DNA of 64,000 nt, taken from positions 924,989 to 988,988 of the forward strand of contig NZ_OBMI01000002.1 of NCBI RefSeq assembly GCF_900199185.1, given 5' to 3'. Made by a program: the position numbers and the translations under genes. The DNA is from Sphingomonas guangdongensis (GTDB taxonomy: Bacteria; Pseudomonadota; Alphaproteobacteria; Sphingomonadales; Sphingomonadaceae). The notes under the pieces are model-generated. The model was given only the letters and a program-made list of their open reading frames with translations, was not told where the DNA came from and ran no database searches. Shown one piece after another: positions 1 through 8,032 of the stretch; within the stretch, counting starts at the first letter, position 1; each line of letters begins with the position of its first letter.

Positions 1-1
1 C

Positions 2-397
2 ACCTACTCGATCCACGCCGAGAAGAACTTTCCCGTTCGCAAGGCGCGCTCGACGCTCGACGTGGCGCTGCCCGACGGGGTGAACGACGACGGCTACATG
101 GCGGCGCTCACCGCCACGCTGCCGCCGATGGTGGAGGAGGTCGCGCCCGACCTGATCCTCTACCAGGCCGGGGTCGATCCGTTCGCGGGCGACCGGCTGG
201 GGCGGCTGGCGCTCTCCCGCGAGGGGTTGGTCATGCGCGATCGGTGGATCGCCGACTTCGCCAAGGCGCGCCGCTTGCCGCTCGCCAGCGCGCTCGGGGG
301 TGGGTACGGCAGCGATCCAATGGAGGTGGCGGAGCGGCACCTGACTTCGATCATGACGCTGGGCGGTGTCTTCGCGATGGAACCGCTTGCGAAATGA
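2..397 (+). CDS. Histone deacetylase-family protein (C-terminal part, cut by window edge)
   Basis: The reading frame is already open at base 2, so the start lies left of the window. The visible 131 residues include a segment like EKNFPVRKARSTLDVALPDG, the stretch PDLILYQAGVDPF and a terminal LGGGYGSD. These are typical of the arginase/deacetylase fold family (AcuC/HDAC-like), where the Tyr of GGGY helps polarise the acetyl carbonyl. The zinc ligands should mostly lie upstream and cannot be checked, apart from the Asp in AGVDPF. The stop overlaps a possible ATG of the photolyase gene (ATGA at 394-397), so the two genes are probably co-transcribed. The substrate is not predictable from this fragment. 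Confidence 0.85.
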   Translation, partial: TYSIHAEKNFPVRKARSTLDVALPDGVNDDGYMAALTATLPPMVEEVAPDLILYQAGVDPFAGDRLGRLALSREGLVMRDRWIADFAKARRLPLASALGGGYGSDPMEVAERHLTSIMTLGGVFAMEPLAK

Positions 398-411
398 AGG
401 GTATGGGCGGC

Positions 412-1761
412 ATGACCGCGCCCTCGCTCCTATGGTTCCGACAGGACCTGCGCCTTGCCGATCATCCCGCGCTCGTCGCCGCCGCGGCGGCCGGTCCCGT
501 CATACCGGTCTACGTCCTCGACGACGAAGGGCCCGGCGACTGGGCGATCGGCGGGGCGCAGCGCTGGTGGCTGCACGGCAGCCTGGCGTCGCTGGCGAAG
601 GACCTGGAGGCGCTCGGCTCGCGGCTGATCCTGCGGCGGGGCAGGTCGGAGGCGGTGCTTGCCAACCTGCTGGAGGAGAGCGGTGCCGAGCGCGTCCACG
701 CGACCAAGCACGGCGAACCCTGGTGGCGAGCGGCGGACGCGGCGCTCGGCGAGCGCATCGAGCTGCATGACGGCAACCACCTCGCCCCGCTCGGTTCGAT
801 CTGCACCGGCGGCGGCAAGCATTACCGTATCTACGGCTCGTTCTGGAAAGCGCTGCAGGGTTCGCTGCCGCCCGAGAAGCCGGTGCCCGCACCCAAGAAG
901 CTGACCGCACCCGCCAGATGGCCGAAGGGCGACAAGCTCGCCGACTGGCACCTGCTCCCCACCAAACCGGATTGGGCGAGCGACTTCCACGGCACGCCGG
1001 GTGAGGCGACCGCGCAGAACACGGTGCGCGCCTTTGCTGCAAAGGTCGGCGACTATGAGGCGCATCGCAACCTGCCGGCGGAGGAGGGAACGTCGGGACT
1101 GTCCCCGCACCTCCACCATGGTGAGGTCTCGCCGCGCGCGGTCTGGCATGCAATGGCGGGCCACAAGGACGCCGAGAAGTTCCTGAGGGAGCTCGCCTGG
1201 CGCGACTTCACCGACAATCTGACGCTCGACCTGCCCGACTATGCCGACCGCAACGGCCGCCCCGCCTTCGACAAGATGAAGTGGCGCAAGGCGCCGAAGG
1301 AGCTGCGCGCCTGGCAGCAGGGGCGCACCGGCTACCCGATCGTCGATGCCGGCATGCGCCAGCTGTGGCAGAGCGGGTGGATGCACAACCGGGTGCGGAT
1401 GATCACCGCCTCCTTCCTGATCAAGCACCTGCTGATCGACTGGCGGGAGGGCGAGCGCTGGTTCTGGGACACGCTGGTCGATGCGGATTACGGCAACAAT
1501 TCGGTCAACTGGCAGTGGATCGCGGGATCGGGGGTCGATGCCAACATGTGGAGCCGGATCATGACCCCGATCGGCCAGTCGGAGAAGTTCGCCGCCGCGG
1601 ACTATATCCGCCGCTGGGTGCCCGAGCTCGCCGACCTGTCCGACGCCCACATCCACGATCCGGAGACGAACGGCGTCCGGCCCGACAATTATCCCGCGCC
1701 CATCATCGGGCACCGCGAGGCGCGCGAGCGGGCACTGGCGGCGGGGCGCGCGATCCGCTGA
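412..1761 (+). CDS. phrB: Deoxyribodipyrimidine photolyase
   Basis: A 449-residue flavoprotein of the cryptochrome/photolyase family, the usual length for a CPD photolyase. It repairs UV pyrimidine dimers using light. The N-terminal alpha/beta antenna domain opens with SLLWFRQDLRLADHPAL. The C-terminal FAD domain contains SPHLHHGEVSPRAVW, FLRELAWRDF, the segment around WQQGRTGYPIVDAGMRQL, MHNRVRM and DYGNNSVNWQWIAG, which supply FAD and DNA contacts and the Trp electron chain. ATG codons occur in frame at 394, 403 and 412. I chose 412 because AAGGG at 397-401 is well spaced from it and the protein then starts like its relatives; 394 would give an ATGA overlap with the upstream gene. Confidence 0.95.
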   Translation: MTAPSLLWFRQDLRLADHPALVAAAAAGPVIPVYVLDDEGPGDWAIGGAQRWWLHGSLASLAKDLEALGSRLILRRGRSEAVLANLLEESGAERVHATKHGEPWWRAADAALGERIELHDGNHLAPLGSICTGGGKHYRIYGSFWKALQGSLPPEKPVPAPKKLTAPARWPKGDKLADWHLLPTKPDWASDFHGTPGEATAQNTVRAFAAKVGDYEAHRNLPAEEGTSGLSPHLHHGEVSPRAVWHAMAGHKDAEKFLRELAWRDFTDNLTLDLPDYADRNGRPAFDKMKWRKAPKELRAWQQGRTGYPIVDAGMRQLWQSGWMHNRVRMITASFLIKHLLIDWREGERWFWDTLVDADYGNNSVNWQWIAGSGVDANMWSRIMTPIGQSEKFAAADYIRRWVPELADLSDAHIHDPETNGVRPDNYPAPIIGHREARERALAAGRAIR

Positions 1762-1801
1762 CGCTTGCCACGTCGTTCGCCTGATCTAATAGGCGCGGGG
1801 C

Positions 1802-3055
1802 ATGGACGTAGGGGTACCGAACCGGGGCAGACGGCCGATCGACCGGGCGCGGGTGCGCGCCGGCGGCGGGTGGATGAACGCGGTCGCGCCGCTCTGGCAC
1901 CGCATGCTCGACCGGATCGATCGCGGGCTGGCGGCGGGCGCGATCGAGGCCACGCTGCCCGACGGCACCGCGCGGTTGCTCGGCGGGCGTGCGGACGGTC
2001 CGGTCGCGGTGGTCGACGTGCGCCGTTGGCGTGCGCTGTGGCGGCTGGCGGCCGGCGGCTCGGCGGGCTGGTACGAGGCCTGGGCGGCGGGCGACTGGGC
2101 GAGCCCGGATCCGGTGCCGCTGTTCGATCTCTTCATGCGCAATCGCGTGAGCCTGGGACAAGTCGCTCGCGCGTCGGCATTTTCGAAACAGGTCCGGCTG
2201 CTACGCCACTGGCTGCGGCGCAACACGCCGGCGCGGGCGCGGGCGAACGTCGCCTATCATTACGACCTCGGCAATGACTTCTATCGGCCGTGGCTCGATG
2301 ACGGCATGACTTATTCGAGTGCGCGCTTTCCGGAGTCGGGCATGAGCTTGGAAGCGGCGCAGCACGTGAAGCTCACAGAGCTGCTTGCCCGCACCGCGAC
2401 GGCGGCGGGGGACACGATCCTGGAGATTGGCTGCGGCTGGGGATCGTTCGCGCGGGTGGCGGCAGACGCGGGCGTCGCGGTTCACGGCATCACGCTCTCG
2501 ACCGAGCAGCGTGCCTATGCGGCCGCGCGGCTAACTGATGCGCCGCCCGGCACCCGCGTGACCATTACCGACTACCGCGACGTCGTCGGAACCTACGACG
2601 CGGTCGTGAGCTGCGAGATGGTGGAGGCGGTCGGACGCGAATACTGGGGCGACTACCTCCGCACCATCGCGCGGGTGCTGAAGCCCGGCGGTCGGGCCGC
2701 GTTGCAGCTCATCACGATCGACGACGCGATCTTCGAATCCTACAGCAACAACGTTGATTTTATTCAGGCTTACGTCTTTCCCGGCGGCATGCTGCTTTCC
2801 GAGCGGGCGTTTCGGGCGGAGGCGGCGCGGGCAGGGCTGCACTGGCAGGAACGGGTCGCCTTCGGCGAGGATTACGCGGAGACGCTGCGGCGCTGGCGGG
2901 AGCGGTTCGATGCCGCGGTCGCACAGCACCGCCTGCCATGGGAGTTCGATCGAGAATTCATTAACTTGTGGCGCTATTATCTTATGTACTGCGAAGGTGG
3001 GTTCCGCGGTGGCGGCATCGATGTGCTCCAGGTCACGCTGATCAAGGGGGAGTGA
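1802..3055 (+). CDS. cfa: Cyclopropane-fatty-acyl-phospholipid synthase
   Basis: A 417-residue SAM-dependent enzyme that methylenates cis double bonds of membrane phospholipid acyl chains, usually on entry to stationary phase. Family marks are YHYDLGNDFYRPWLDDGMTY, the SAM-binding loop ILEIGCGWGSFARVA, the segment SNNVDFIQAYVFPGGMLLS and the C-terminal YYLMYCEGGFRGGGIDVLQV. An in-frame ATG at 1874 (MNAVAPLWHRML) is an equally reasonable start, since the first 24 residues are Arg-rich and not typical of the family. The stop shares one base with the ATG of the following serine hydrolase (TGATG), indicating translational coupling. Confidence 0.95.
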   Translation: MDVGVPNRGRRPIDRARVRAGGGWMNAVAPLWHRMLDRIDRGLAAGAIEATLPDGTARLLGGRADGPVAVVDVRRWRALWRLAAGGSAGWYEAWAAGDWASPDPVPLFDLFMRNRVSLGQVARASAFSKQVRLLRHWLRRNTPARARANVAYHYDLGNDFYRPWLDDGMTYSSARFPESGMSLEAAQHVKLTELLARTATAAGDTILEIGCGWGSFARVAADAGVAVHGITLSTEQRAYAAARLTDAPPGTRVTITDYRDVVGTYDAVVSCEMVEAVGREYWGDYLRTIARVLKPGGRAALQLITIDDAIFESYSNNVDFIQAYVFPGGMLLSERAFRAEAARAGLHWQERVAFGEDYAETLRRWRERFDAAVAQHRLPWEFDREFINLWRYYLMYCEGGFRGGGIDVLQVTLIKGE

Positions 3056-4230
3056 TGCGGCGGTTTGTCCTGCTTGCCGCGGCGCTGCTGGCGGCGTGCG
3101 CGCCGACCGTGCGGTCCGGGGCGCCACGCGGTCCCGTCCGGCTGACTGCCGGAACGGACGCAGCGCTGCGCCAGGTTGGGGCGGAAGTGCTGTTCTGGTC
3201 GCAGGAGCAGCGCGACCGGCACTTCCCGCACATGGAGCAGGTCTTCCCCACCCACGTCGTGCGGGCGGGCAACCGCCCGCGACCGCTGCCCACCGGGGCG
3301 CCGCTAGCGGTGCGCGCCGCCGACCTCGATGCCTTCATGACTGCGCAGAACGTCGCTGGCCTCATCGTCGTTCAGGATGGTAAGATCCGGCTGGAGCGTT
3401 ACACTCGCGGCCTTGATCGCCGAGGGCGCTGGACAAGCTTCTCCGTCGCGAAATCCTTCACCTCCACGCTGGTCGGGGCGGCGATCCGCGACGGCCACAT
3501 TCGCTCGGTCGATGAGCCGGTAACCAGGTACATTCAGGAGCTTCGCGGCAGCGCCTACGACGGTGTGACAATCGCGCAGCTGCTCAGCATGACCTCGGGC
3601 GTCCGCTGGAACGAGGACTACACCGACGCCAATTCAGACGTCGCGCGCATGTTCGCGAACCCGACGCCGCCGGGCATGGACGCGACCGTCGCCTATATGC
3701 GCACGCTGCCGCGCGAGGCAGCGCCGGGCACCAAGTGGGTGTACAAGACCGGCGAGACCAACCTCATTGGCGTGCTGGTCGCCAAGGCCACCGGCAAGTC
3801 GCTCGCGGCCTACCTGAGCGACACGGTGTGGCGCCGGTTCGGCATGGAAGCCGACGCCTACTGGATGGTCGATCCGAGCGGCCGTGAGGTCGGCGGCTGC
3901 TGCCTGTCCGTCACGCTGCGCGACTACGCCCGCATGGGGCAACTGGCGCTGGAGGGCGGACGCGGGATCGTGCCGGACGGCTGGTTCGCGGCGGCGACGG
4001 CGGAGAAGGCCAGCATCGGGCGGCCGGGATACGGCTACGGCTATCAGTGGTGGACCTATCCGGAGGGTCGCTTCGGCGGCGCCGGCATCTTCGGCCAGTC
4101 GATCACGATCGATCCCGCGCGCCGCATGGTGGTGGCGATCGTCAGCGCCTGGCCCCGCGCGACCGACCGCGCGCTGTCTGCGGAACGGACGGCGATGCTG
4201 GCGAAGCTGTTCGCGGCGACCGCGAAGTAA
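3055..4230 (+). CDS. Serine hydrolase, class C beta-lactamase family lipoprotein
   Basis: A 391-residue protein with an N-terminal lipobox (LLAAALLAAC), so it is probably anchored in the envelope. The SxxK nucleophile motif is seen in SFSVAKSFTSTLVG; further family segments are LLSMTSGVRWNEDY, the YKTGETN region in place of the usual YxN, and GYGYQWWTYPEG near the C-terminus. Members act as esterases, D-aminopeptidases or penicillin-binding-protein-like hydrolases, and the substrate cannot be assigned here. The start at 3055 overlaps the cfa stop by one base and has a strong GGGGGAG ribosome site; a longer frame upstream exists but would overlap cfa. Confidence 0.85.
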   Translation: MRRFVLLAAALLAACAPTVRSGAPRGPVRLTAGTDAALRQVGAEVLFWSQEQRDRHFPHMEQVFPTHVVRAGNRPRPLPTGAPLAVRAADLDAFMTAQNVAGLIVVQDGKIRLERYTRGLDRRGRWTSFSVAKSFTSTLVGAAIRDGHIRSVDEPVTRYIQELRGSAYDGVTIAQLLSMTSGVRWNEDYTDANSDVARMFANPTPPGMDATVAYMRTLPREAAPGTKWVYKTGETNLIGVLVAKATGKSLAAYLSDTVWRRFGMEADAYWMVDPSGREVGGCCLSVTLRDYARMGQLALEGGRGIVPDGWFAAATAEKASIGRPGYGYGYQWWTYPEGRFGGAGIFGQSITIDPARRMVVAIVSAWPRATDRALSAERTAMLAKLFAATAK

Positions 4231-4232
4231 GC

Positions 4233-4249
4233 GCCACGCCAGCCGTGGC
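4233..4249. terminator. Short hairpin behind the serine hydrolase gene
   Basis: GCCACG (4233-4238) and CGTGGC (4244-4249) form a 6-bp stem with a 5-base loop just after the stop codon. The genes on either side converge here. There is no T-run, so classical Rho-independent termination is not shown. Confidence 0.35.
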
Positions 4250-4307
4250 TGGAATCCGTGTCTGTTTGTGATCGGGGTCAGGTCAGCGACGATCGAGACA
4301 GACATGG

Positions 4308-4327
4308 ATGCCAGCCTCCGCTGGCAT
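4308..4327. repeat. Perfect hairpin, REP-like intergenic palindrome
   Basis: ATGCCAGC (4308-4315) and GCTGGCAT (4320-4327) are a perfect 8-bp inverted repeat around CTCC, in the convergent gap between the hydrolase and the SDR gene. Its GGATGCCAGCCTCCGCTGGCATGACG style resembles dispersed short intergenic palindromes of sphingomonad genomes. It may serve as a bidirectional transcription end. Confidence 0.5.
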
Positions 4328-4336
4328 GACGGGAGT

Positions 4337-5047
4337 TTACTCCACCCGCACCCGCGTACCGGTGTTGAAATCCTCGCCGAGCAGCGCGACGATGCGGTCG
4401 GCGACCACCTCCGGCGCCTTGACGCTCGCGGGGTCCTCGCCCGGGAAGGCGCGCTCGCGCATCCTGGTGCGGGTGGCGCCCGGGTCGAGCACCGCGACGC
4501 GGACGCGGCTCAGCTGGCGCACCTCGTCGGCGTAGCTCAGCAGGAGGTTCTCGAACGCCGCCTTGGACGCGCCGTACATGCCCCAGTAGGCGCGGGGCTT
4601 GGCACCGACGCTGGAGGTCACGCCGATCACCCGTCCGGCGAACGCCTTGCGGAGCGCGCCGTCGAACGCGGCGAGCAGGGCCGCCTGCGCGCTGACGTTG
4701 AGGGTCAGCACGCGCGACAACTCCTTGGGGTCGAACGCCGACACCGGCGAGAGTGTGCCGAGCATGGCGGCGTTCAGGATCAGCGCGTCGAGCGCCGGCC
4801 AGCGCTCGCCAATCGCAGCGGCCAGGCGCGGGATCGAGTCGCCTTCCGCCAGGTCGAGCGGCGCGATCGTGGCGGTGCCGCCGGCTGCGTGGATCGCCTC
4901 CTCGACCTCCTCCAGCCCGCCGGCGGTGCGTGCGGTCAGGATGACGTGCGCGCCCGCCGCACCCAGCGCGCGCGCGGTCGCCGAGCCGATCCCGCGACTG
5001 GCACCGGTGACGAGCGCCGTCCGGCCGGACAGGGGAAGGTCGGTCAT
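4337..5047 (-). CDS. SDR family NAD(P)-dependent oxidoreductase
   Basis: A 236-residue classical short-chain dehydrogenase/reductase. The cofactor loop TGASRGIG lies near residue 15, the structural LNAA motif near residue 92, and the catalytic Ser and YGASK pair around residues 145-160 (SSVGAKPRAYWGMYGASK). The substrate is not predictable. It lies 23 bp behind purF on the same strand and is probably in the same operon. The link to purine synthesis is not obvious and may only reflect shared transcription. Confidence 0.9.
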   Translation of the reverse strand: MTDLPLSGRTALVTGASRGIGSATARALGAAGAHVILTARTAGGLEEVEEAIHAAGGTATIAPLDLAEGDSIPRLAAAIGERWPALDALILNAAMLGTLSPVSAFDPKELSRVLTLNVSAQAALLAAFDGALRKAFAGRVIGVTSSVGAKPRAYWGMYGASKAAFENLLLSYADEVRQLSRVRVAVLDPGATRTRMRERAFPGEDPASVKAPEVVADRIVALLGEDFNTGTRVRVE

Positions 5048-5070
5048 GGAGGTTCCTGCGGGCGTGAGGG

Positions 5071-6531
5071 TCAGCCGACGCGCTCTTCGAGCAGCGCGAA
5101 CTGGTCGAGCGGCGCCTGCTCGTCCTGGTCGGTCAGCGTCGTCGGATAGTCGCCGGTAAAGCAGGCGTCGCAGTAGCCGGGCTTTACCCGCGGGCGTCCG
5201 TCCGACCCGAGCGCCTTGTAGAGCCCGTCGATCGTGATGAAGGCGAGGCTGTCGGCCTGGATGTATTGCCGCATCTGCTCGAGGTCGTGGGTCGCGGCGA
5301 GCAGCTTCGACCGCTCGGGTGTGTCGACACCGTAGAAGCAGCTGTGGCGGGTCGGCGGCGAGGCGATCCGCATGTGGACCTCCGCCGCGCCCGCCTCGCG
5401 CATCATCTGCACGATCTTGAGGCTGGTGGTGCCGCGCACGATCGAATCGTCGATCAGGACGACGCGTTTACCCTTGATCAGCGCGCGATTGGCGTTGTGC
5501 TTCAGCTTGACGCCCAGGTGGCGGACCTTGTCGCCCGGCTGGATGAAGGTGCGGCCGACATAGTGCGAGCGGATGATGCCGAGTTCGAAGGGCTGGCCCG
5601 ATTGCTGCGAGAAGCCGATCGCGGCAGGTACGCCCGAATCGGGCACGGGGATGACCAGGTCGGCGTCGGCCGGCGCCTCGATTGCGAGCTGCGCGCCGAT
5701 TGCCTTGCGCACCGAGTAGACCGACTGGTCCTCCGCGATCGAATCAGGGCGGGAGAAATAGACCCACTCGAAGATGCAGGGCCGCGCTGCATGCTGGGTG
5801 AAGGGGCGGTGCGAGCTCATCTCGCCGCCCTCCTTCACGATGATCATCTCGCCCGGCTCAACCGAGCGGATGAACTCGGCGCCGACCACGTCGAGCGCGA
5901 CCGTTTCGGAGGCGAAGATCACCGCGTCGCCGAGCCGCCCCATGACCAGCGGGCGGATGCCGAGCGGATCGCGGCAGGCGATCATGCCCTCGCGCGTCAT
6001 GCAGATAAGCGAATAGGCGCCCTCCACCTGCTTCAGCGCGTCGATGAACCGGTCGATCAGCGTGCGGTAGCTCGACGTCGCGACCAGGTGGATGATCGTT
6101 TCCGTGTCGCTCGTCGACTGGAAGATCGAGCCCGAGCGGACCAGATCGCGGCGCAGCCGCTGCGCGTTGGAAATGTTGCCGTTGTGCGCGACCGCGAAGC
6201 CGCCGCTCTGCAGTTCGGCATAGAGCGGCTGAACGTTGCGGAGCGCCGTCTCGCCCGTCGTGGAGTAGCGGACGTGGCCACAGGCGGTGGTGCCGGTCAG
6301 CTGGCGGATGATGTCGTCGCGGTCGAAGTTGCCGGCAACGTGCCCCATGGCGCGGTAGGTGTGAAAGGCGTGCCCATCGTAGGTGGTGATCCCGGCCGCC
6401 TCCTGGCCGCGATGCTGCAGCGCGTGCAGCCCGAGCGCGACCAGTGCGGCGGCGCCCTCCGCTCCGGACACGCCGAAGATGCCGCACTCCTCGCGCAGCT
6501 TATCGTCGTCGAAGGGGTGAGTCGTGAGCAT
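5071..6531 (-). CDS. purF: Amidophosphoribosyltransferase
   Basis: A 486-residue enzyme for the first committed step of purine synthesis (PRPP plus glutamine to phosphoribosylamine). The chosen ATG at 6531 gives a short propeptide before REECGIFGVSG, where the Cys becomes the N-terminal glutaminase nucleophile after processing. The PRTase half carries the PRPP loop VVLIDDSIVRGTTS. Cys residues in RPCIFEWVYFSRPDS, RHSCFYGVD and YCDACFTGDYP match the 4Fe-4S ligands of the Bacillus-type enzyme, so this is the iron-sulfur form. An upstream in-frame ATG at 6606 would add 25 Arg-rich residues and is less likely. Confidence 0.97.
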   Translation of the reverse strand: MLTTHPFDDDKLREECGIFGVSGAEGAAALVALGLHALQHRGQEAAGITTYDGHAFHTYRAMGHVAGNFDRDDIIRQLTGTTACGHVRYSTTGETALRNVQPLYAELQSGGFAVAHNGNISNAQRLRRDLVRSGSIFQSTSDTETIIHLVATSSYRTLIDRFIDALKQVEGAYSLICMTREGMIACRDPLGIRPLVMGRLGDAVIFASETVALDVVGAEFIRSVEPGEMIIVKEGGEMSSHRPFTQHAARPCIFEWVYFSRPDSIAEDQSVYSVRKAIGAQLAIEAPADADLVIPVPDSGVPAAIGFSQQSGQPFELGIIRSHYVGRTFIQPGDKVRHLGVKLKHNANRALIKGKRVVLIDDSIVRGTTSLKIVQMMREAGAAEVHMRIASPPTRHSCFYGVDTPERSKLLAATHDLEQMRQYIQADSLAFITIDGLYKALGSDGRPRVKPGYCDACFTGDYPTTLTDQDEQAPLDQFALLEERVG

Positions 6532-6703
6532 CGCGCCTGCGCCAATGTGTCGGGGACGGCCGCGCATATAGGCGCGCCGCGGTCGATTGTCATGCATTCG
6601 CAACACGGCCCGCCGCGTTTGCCCGCGAGCGGCGAGGAGGGCCGCCGTCGTCGCGATCGGCTAGAGGACTGACGGCGCCGATCGGAGCGGCTACAGTCGG
6701 GTC

Positions 6704-7066
6704 ATGAGCGACCCGCGAGAGACCGGCACCGACCTTTCCCCCAAGTTCGACGCGAACGGGCTGCTGACCGCCGTCGTCACCGACGCGGACAGCGGCGAGG
6801 TGCTGATGGTCGCGCACATGAACGCCGACGCGCTCGCCCTGACGCTCCAGGGCGGGGAGGCGGTGTTCTGGTCGCGCAGCCGCGCCCGGCTGTGGAAGAA
6901 GGGCGAGACCTCCGGCCATGTCTTGCGCGTCGTGGAAGCGCGGATTGATTGCGACCAGGATGCGGTGTGGCTGCGCTGCACGCCAGCCGGACCCAGCTGC
7001 CACACCGGTCGGACGAGCTGCTTTTATCGCCGGATCGAGGACGGCGCGCTGACCTTCACCGCATGA
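6704..7066 (+). CDS. hisI: Phosphoribosyl-AMP cyclohydrolase
   Basis: A 120-residue single-domain HisI that opens the adenine ring of phosphoribosyl-AMP in histidine synthesis. Diagnostic segments are [18 protein letters not shown], the metal-binding DCDQD and the zinc-binding [11 protein letters not shown]. Unlike the enterobacterial protein it is not fused to the HisE pyrophosphohydrolase. The last codons overlap the start of the next gene (ATGA), implying co-translation with a lipoprotein of unknown role. No other his gene is visible in the window. Confidence 0.95.
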   Translation: MSDPRETGTDLSPKFDANGLLTAVVTDADSGEVLMVAHMNADALALTLQGGEAVFWSRSRARLWKKGETSGHVLRVVEARIDCDQDAVWLRCTPAGPSCHTGRTSCFYRRIEDGALTFTA

Positions 7067-7554
7067 TCGCGCGGCTGATCGCCCCAATGGCGCTGCTGAC
7101 GCTGGCGAGCTGTCCAGTGGCGCGGCACACGTCGCTGCCGGCCGTGCCGAGCCTGGAGCAGGCGGCGATCGCGCGCGGGCTGGTCCGCGATCCCACCGAC
7201 ATCGACCTGTCGGGGCTCTACGCCCGCGACACCGACCGGCTGTGCATCACGGGCACGGCGCTCCGCTACCGGATCGGGGCATTCGTCGACTATGGCGACG
7301 GGATCGCCTGCAATGCGGCCGGGAGCGTCACGCGGGACGGCCAGCAACTGCGGGTCGACTTCGGCGAAGATTGCCGGTTCGACGCGCGCTTCGATGGAGA
7401 GCGCGTCACCTTTCCCGGCCGCGTGCCGCCGGGGTGCGCTCGCCGCTGTGCCCGACGCGCGTCGCTTGCCGCGCTAGAGGTGCAGCGACTCAGCGGATCG
7501 GCAGCCGAGGCCGCTGCGATGCGCAACGGCCGGGGCGAGCAGCCATGCGGGTAA
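7063..7554 (+). CDS. Small predicted lipoprotein, unknown function
   Basis: A 163-residue protein with a lipobox-like N-terminus (LLTLASC), so probably lipid-anchored. The mature part has a beta-rich look ([20 protein letters not shown], followed by [17 protein letters not shown]) and several Cys residues that could pair. The Arg-rich tail ([14 protein letters not shown]) is less typical. It starts inside the hisI stop (ATGA at 7063-7066). I do not recognise a family; similar small lipoproteins are common in sphingomonads. Confidence 0.6.
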   Translation: MIARLIAPMALLTLASCPVARHTSLPAVPSLEQAAIARGLVRDPTDIDLSGLYARDTDRLCITGTALRYRIGAFVDYGDGIACNAAGSVTRDGQQLRVDFGEDCRFDARFDGERVTFPGRVPPGCARRCARRASLAALEVQRLSGSAAEAAAMRNGRGEQPCG

Positions 7555-7559
7555 GCTGC

Positions 7560-7575
7560 TTGACGTTCACGTAAA
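7560..7575. promoter_or_regulatory. LiuR-type operator ahead of the MerR gene
   Basis: TTGACGTTCACGTAAA is an imperfect palindrome (12 of 16 positions symmetric) centred 28 bp before the MerR start. ACGT half-sites of this kind are typical of LiuR-type MerR operators. It begins with TTGACG, which could double as a -35 element. Autoregulation and control of the downstream dehydrogenase are inferred. Confidence 0.5.
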
Positions 7576-7595
7576 GGTAAGCTACCAAACTCTGC

Positions 7596-8024
7596 ATGTC
7601 GCGCTTCTCCAACGCCGCCGCGCTGGCGCCCGTCGAGGCGCGGGGCGGGCTCGATCGCTTCACCATCACGGACCTGTCGGCCGAGTTCGGGATCACTGCA
7701 CGTGCGCTCCGTTTCTACGAGGATGAGGGGCTGATCGCGCCCGAGCGCCGCGGCACCCAGCGCATCTATTCAGCGCGCGACCGCGCCCGGCTCGCCTGGA
7801 TTCTGCGCGGCAAGCGCGTCGGCTTCTCGCTCGGCGAGATCCGCGAGATGATCGACCTGTACGACATCGGCGATGGGCGTCAGGTCCAGCGCCAGGTGAC
7901 GCTGGAGCGGTGCCGCGCCCGCATCACCACGCTGGAGCAGCAGAAGCACGACATCGACGCGGCGCTCGCCGAGCTCAACGAATTCGTCGCGGTGATCGAG
8001 CCGCTCACGTCCCCCAGCCACTGA
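7596..8024 (+). CDS. MerR family transcriptional regulator (LiuR-like)
   Basis: A 142-residue regulator with the MerR winged-helix start FTITDLSAEFGITARALRFYEDEGLI, preceded by about 20 extra residues. A dimerising coiled coil follows (CRARITTLEQQKHDIDAALAEL). No metal-binding Cys pair is present, which argues against a mercury or copper sensor. The gene lies 8 bp before an acyl-CoA dehydrogenase, an arrangement typical of LiuR-type regulators of branched-chain amino acid or fatty acid breakdown. Confidence 0.85.
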   Translation: MSRFSNAAALAPVEARGGLDRFTITDLSAEFGITARALRFYEDEGLIAPERRGTQRIYSARDRARLAWILRGKRVGFSLGEIREMIDLYDIGDGRQVQRQVTLERCRARITTLEQQKHDIDAALAELNEFVAVIEPLTSPSH

Positions 8025-8032
8025 GGACCGCC

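Noticed and set aside
430..1713. 427-codon minus-strand frame opposite the photolyase
   Set aside because: Shadow of a GC-rich gene; His/Arg/Asp-rich with no domain, while the plus strand has clear photolyase motifs.
3884..5149. 421-codon plus-strand frame
   Set aside because: Starts inside the serine hydrolase gene and runs antisense through the SDR gene.
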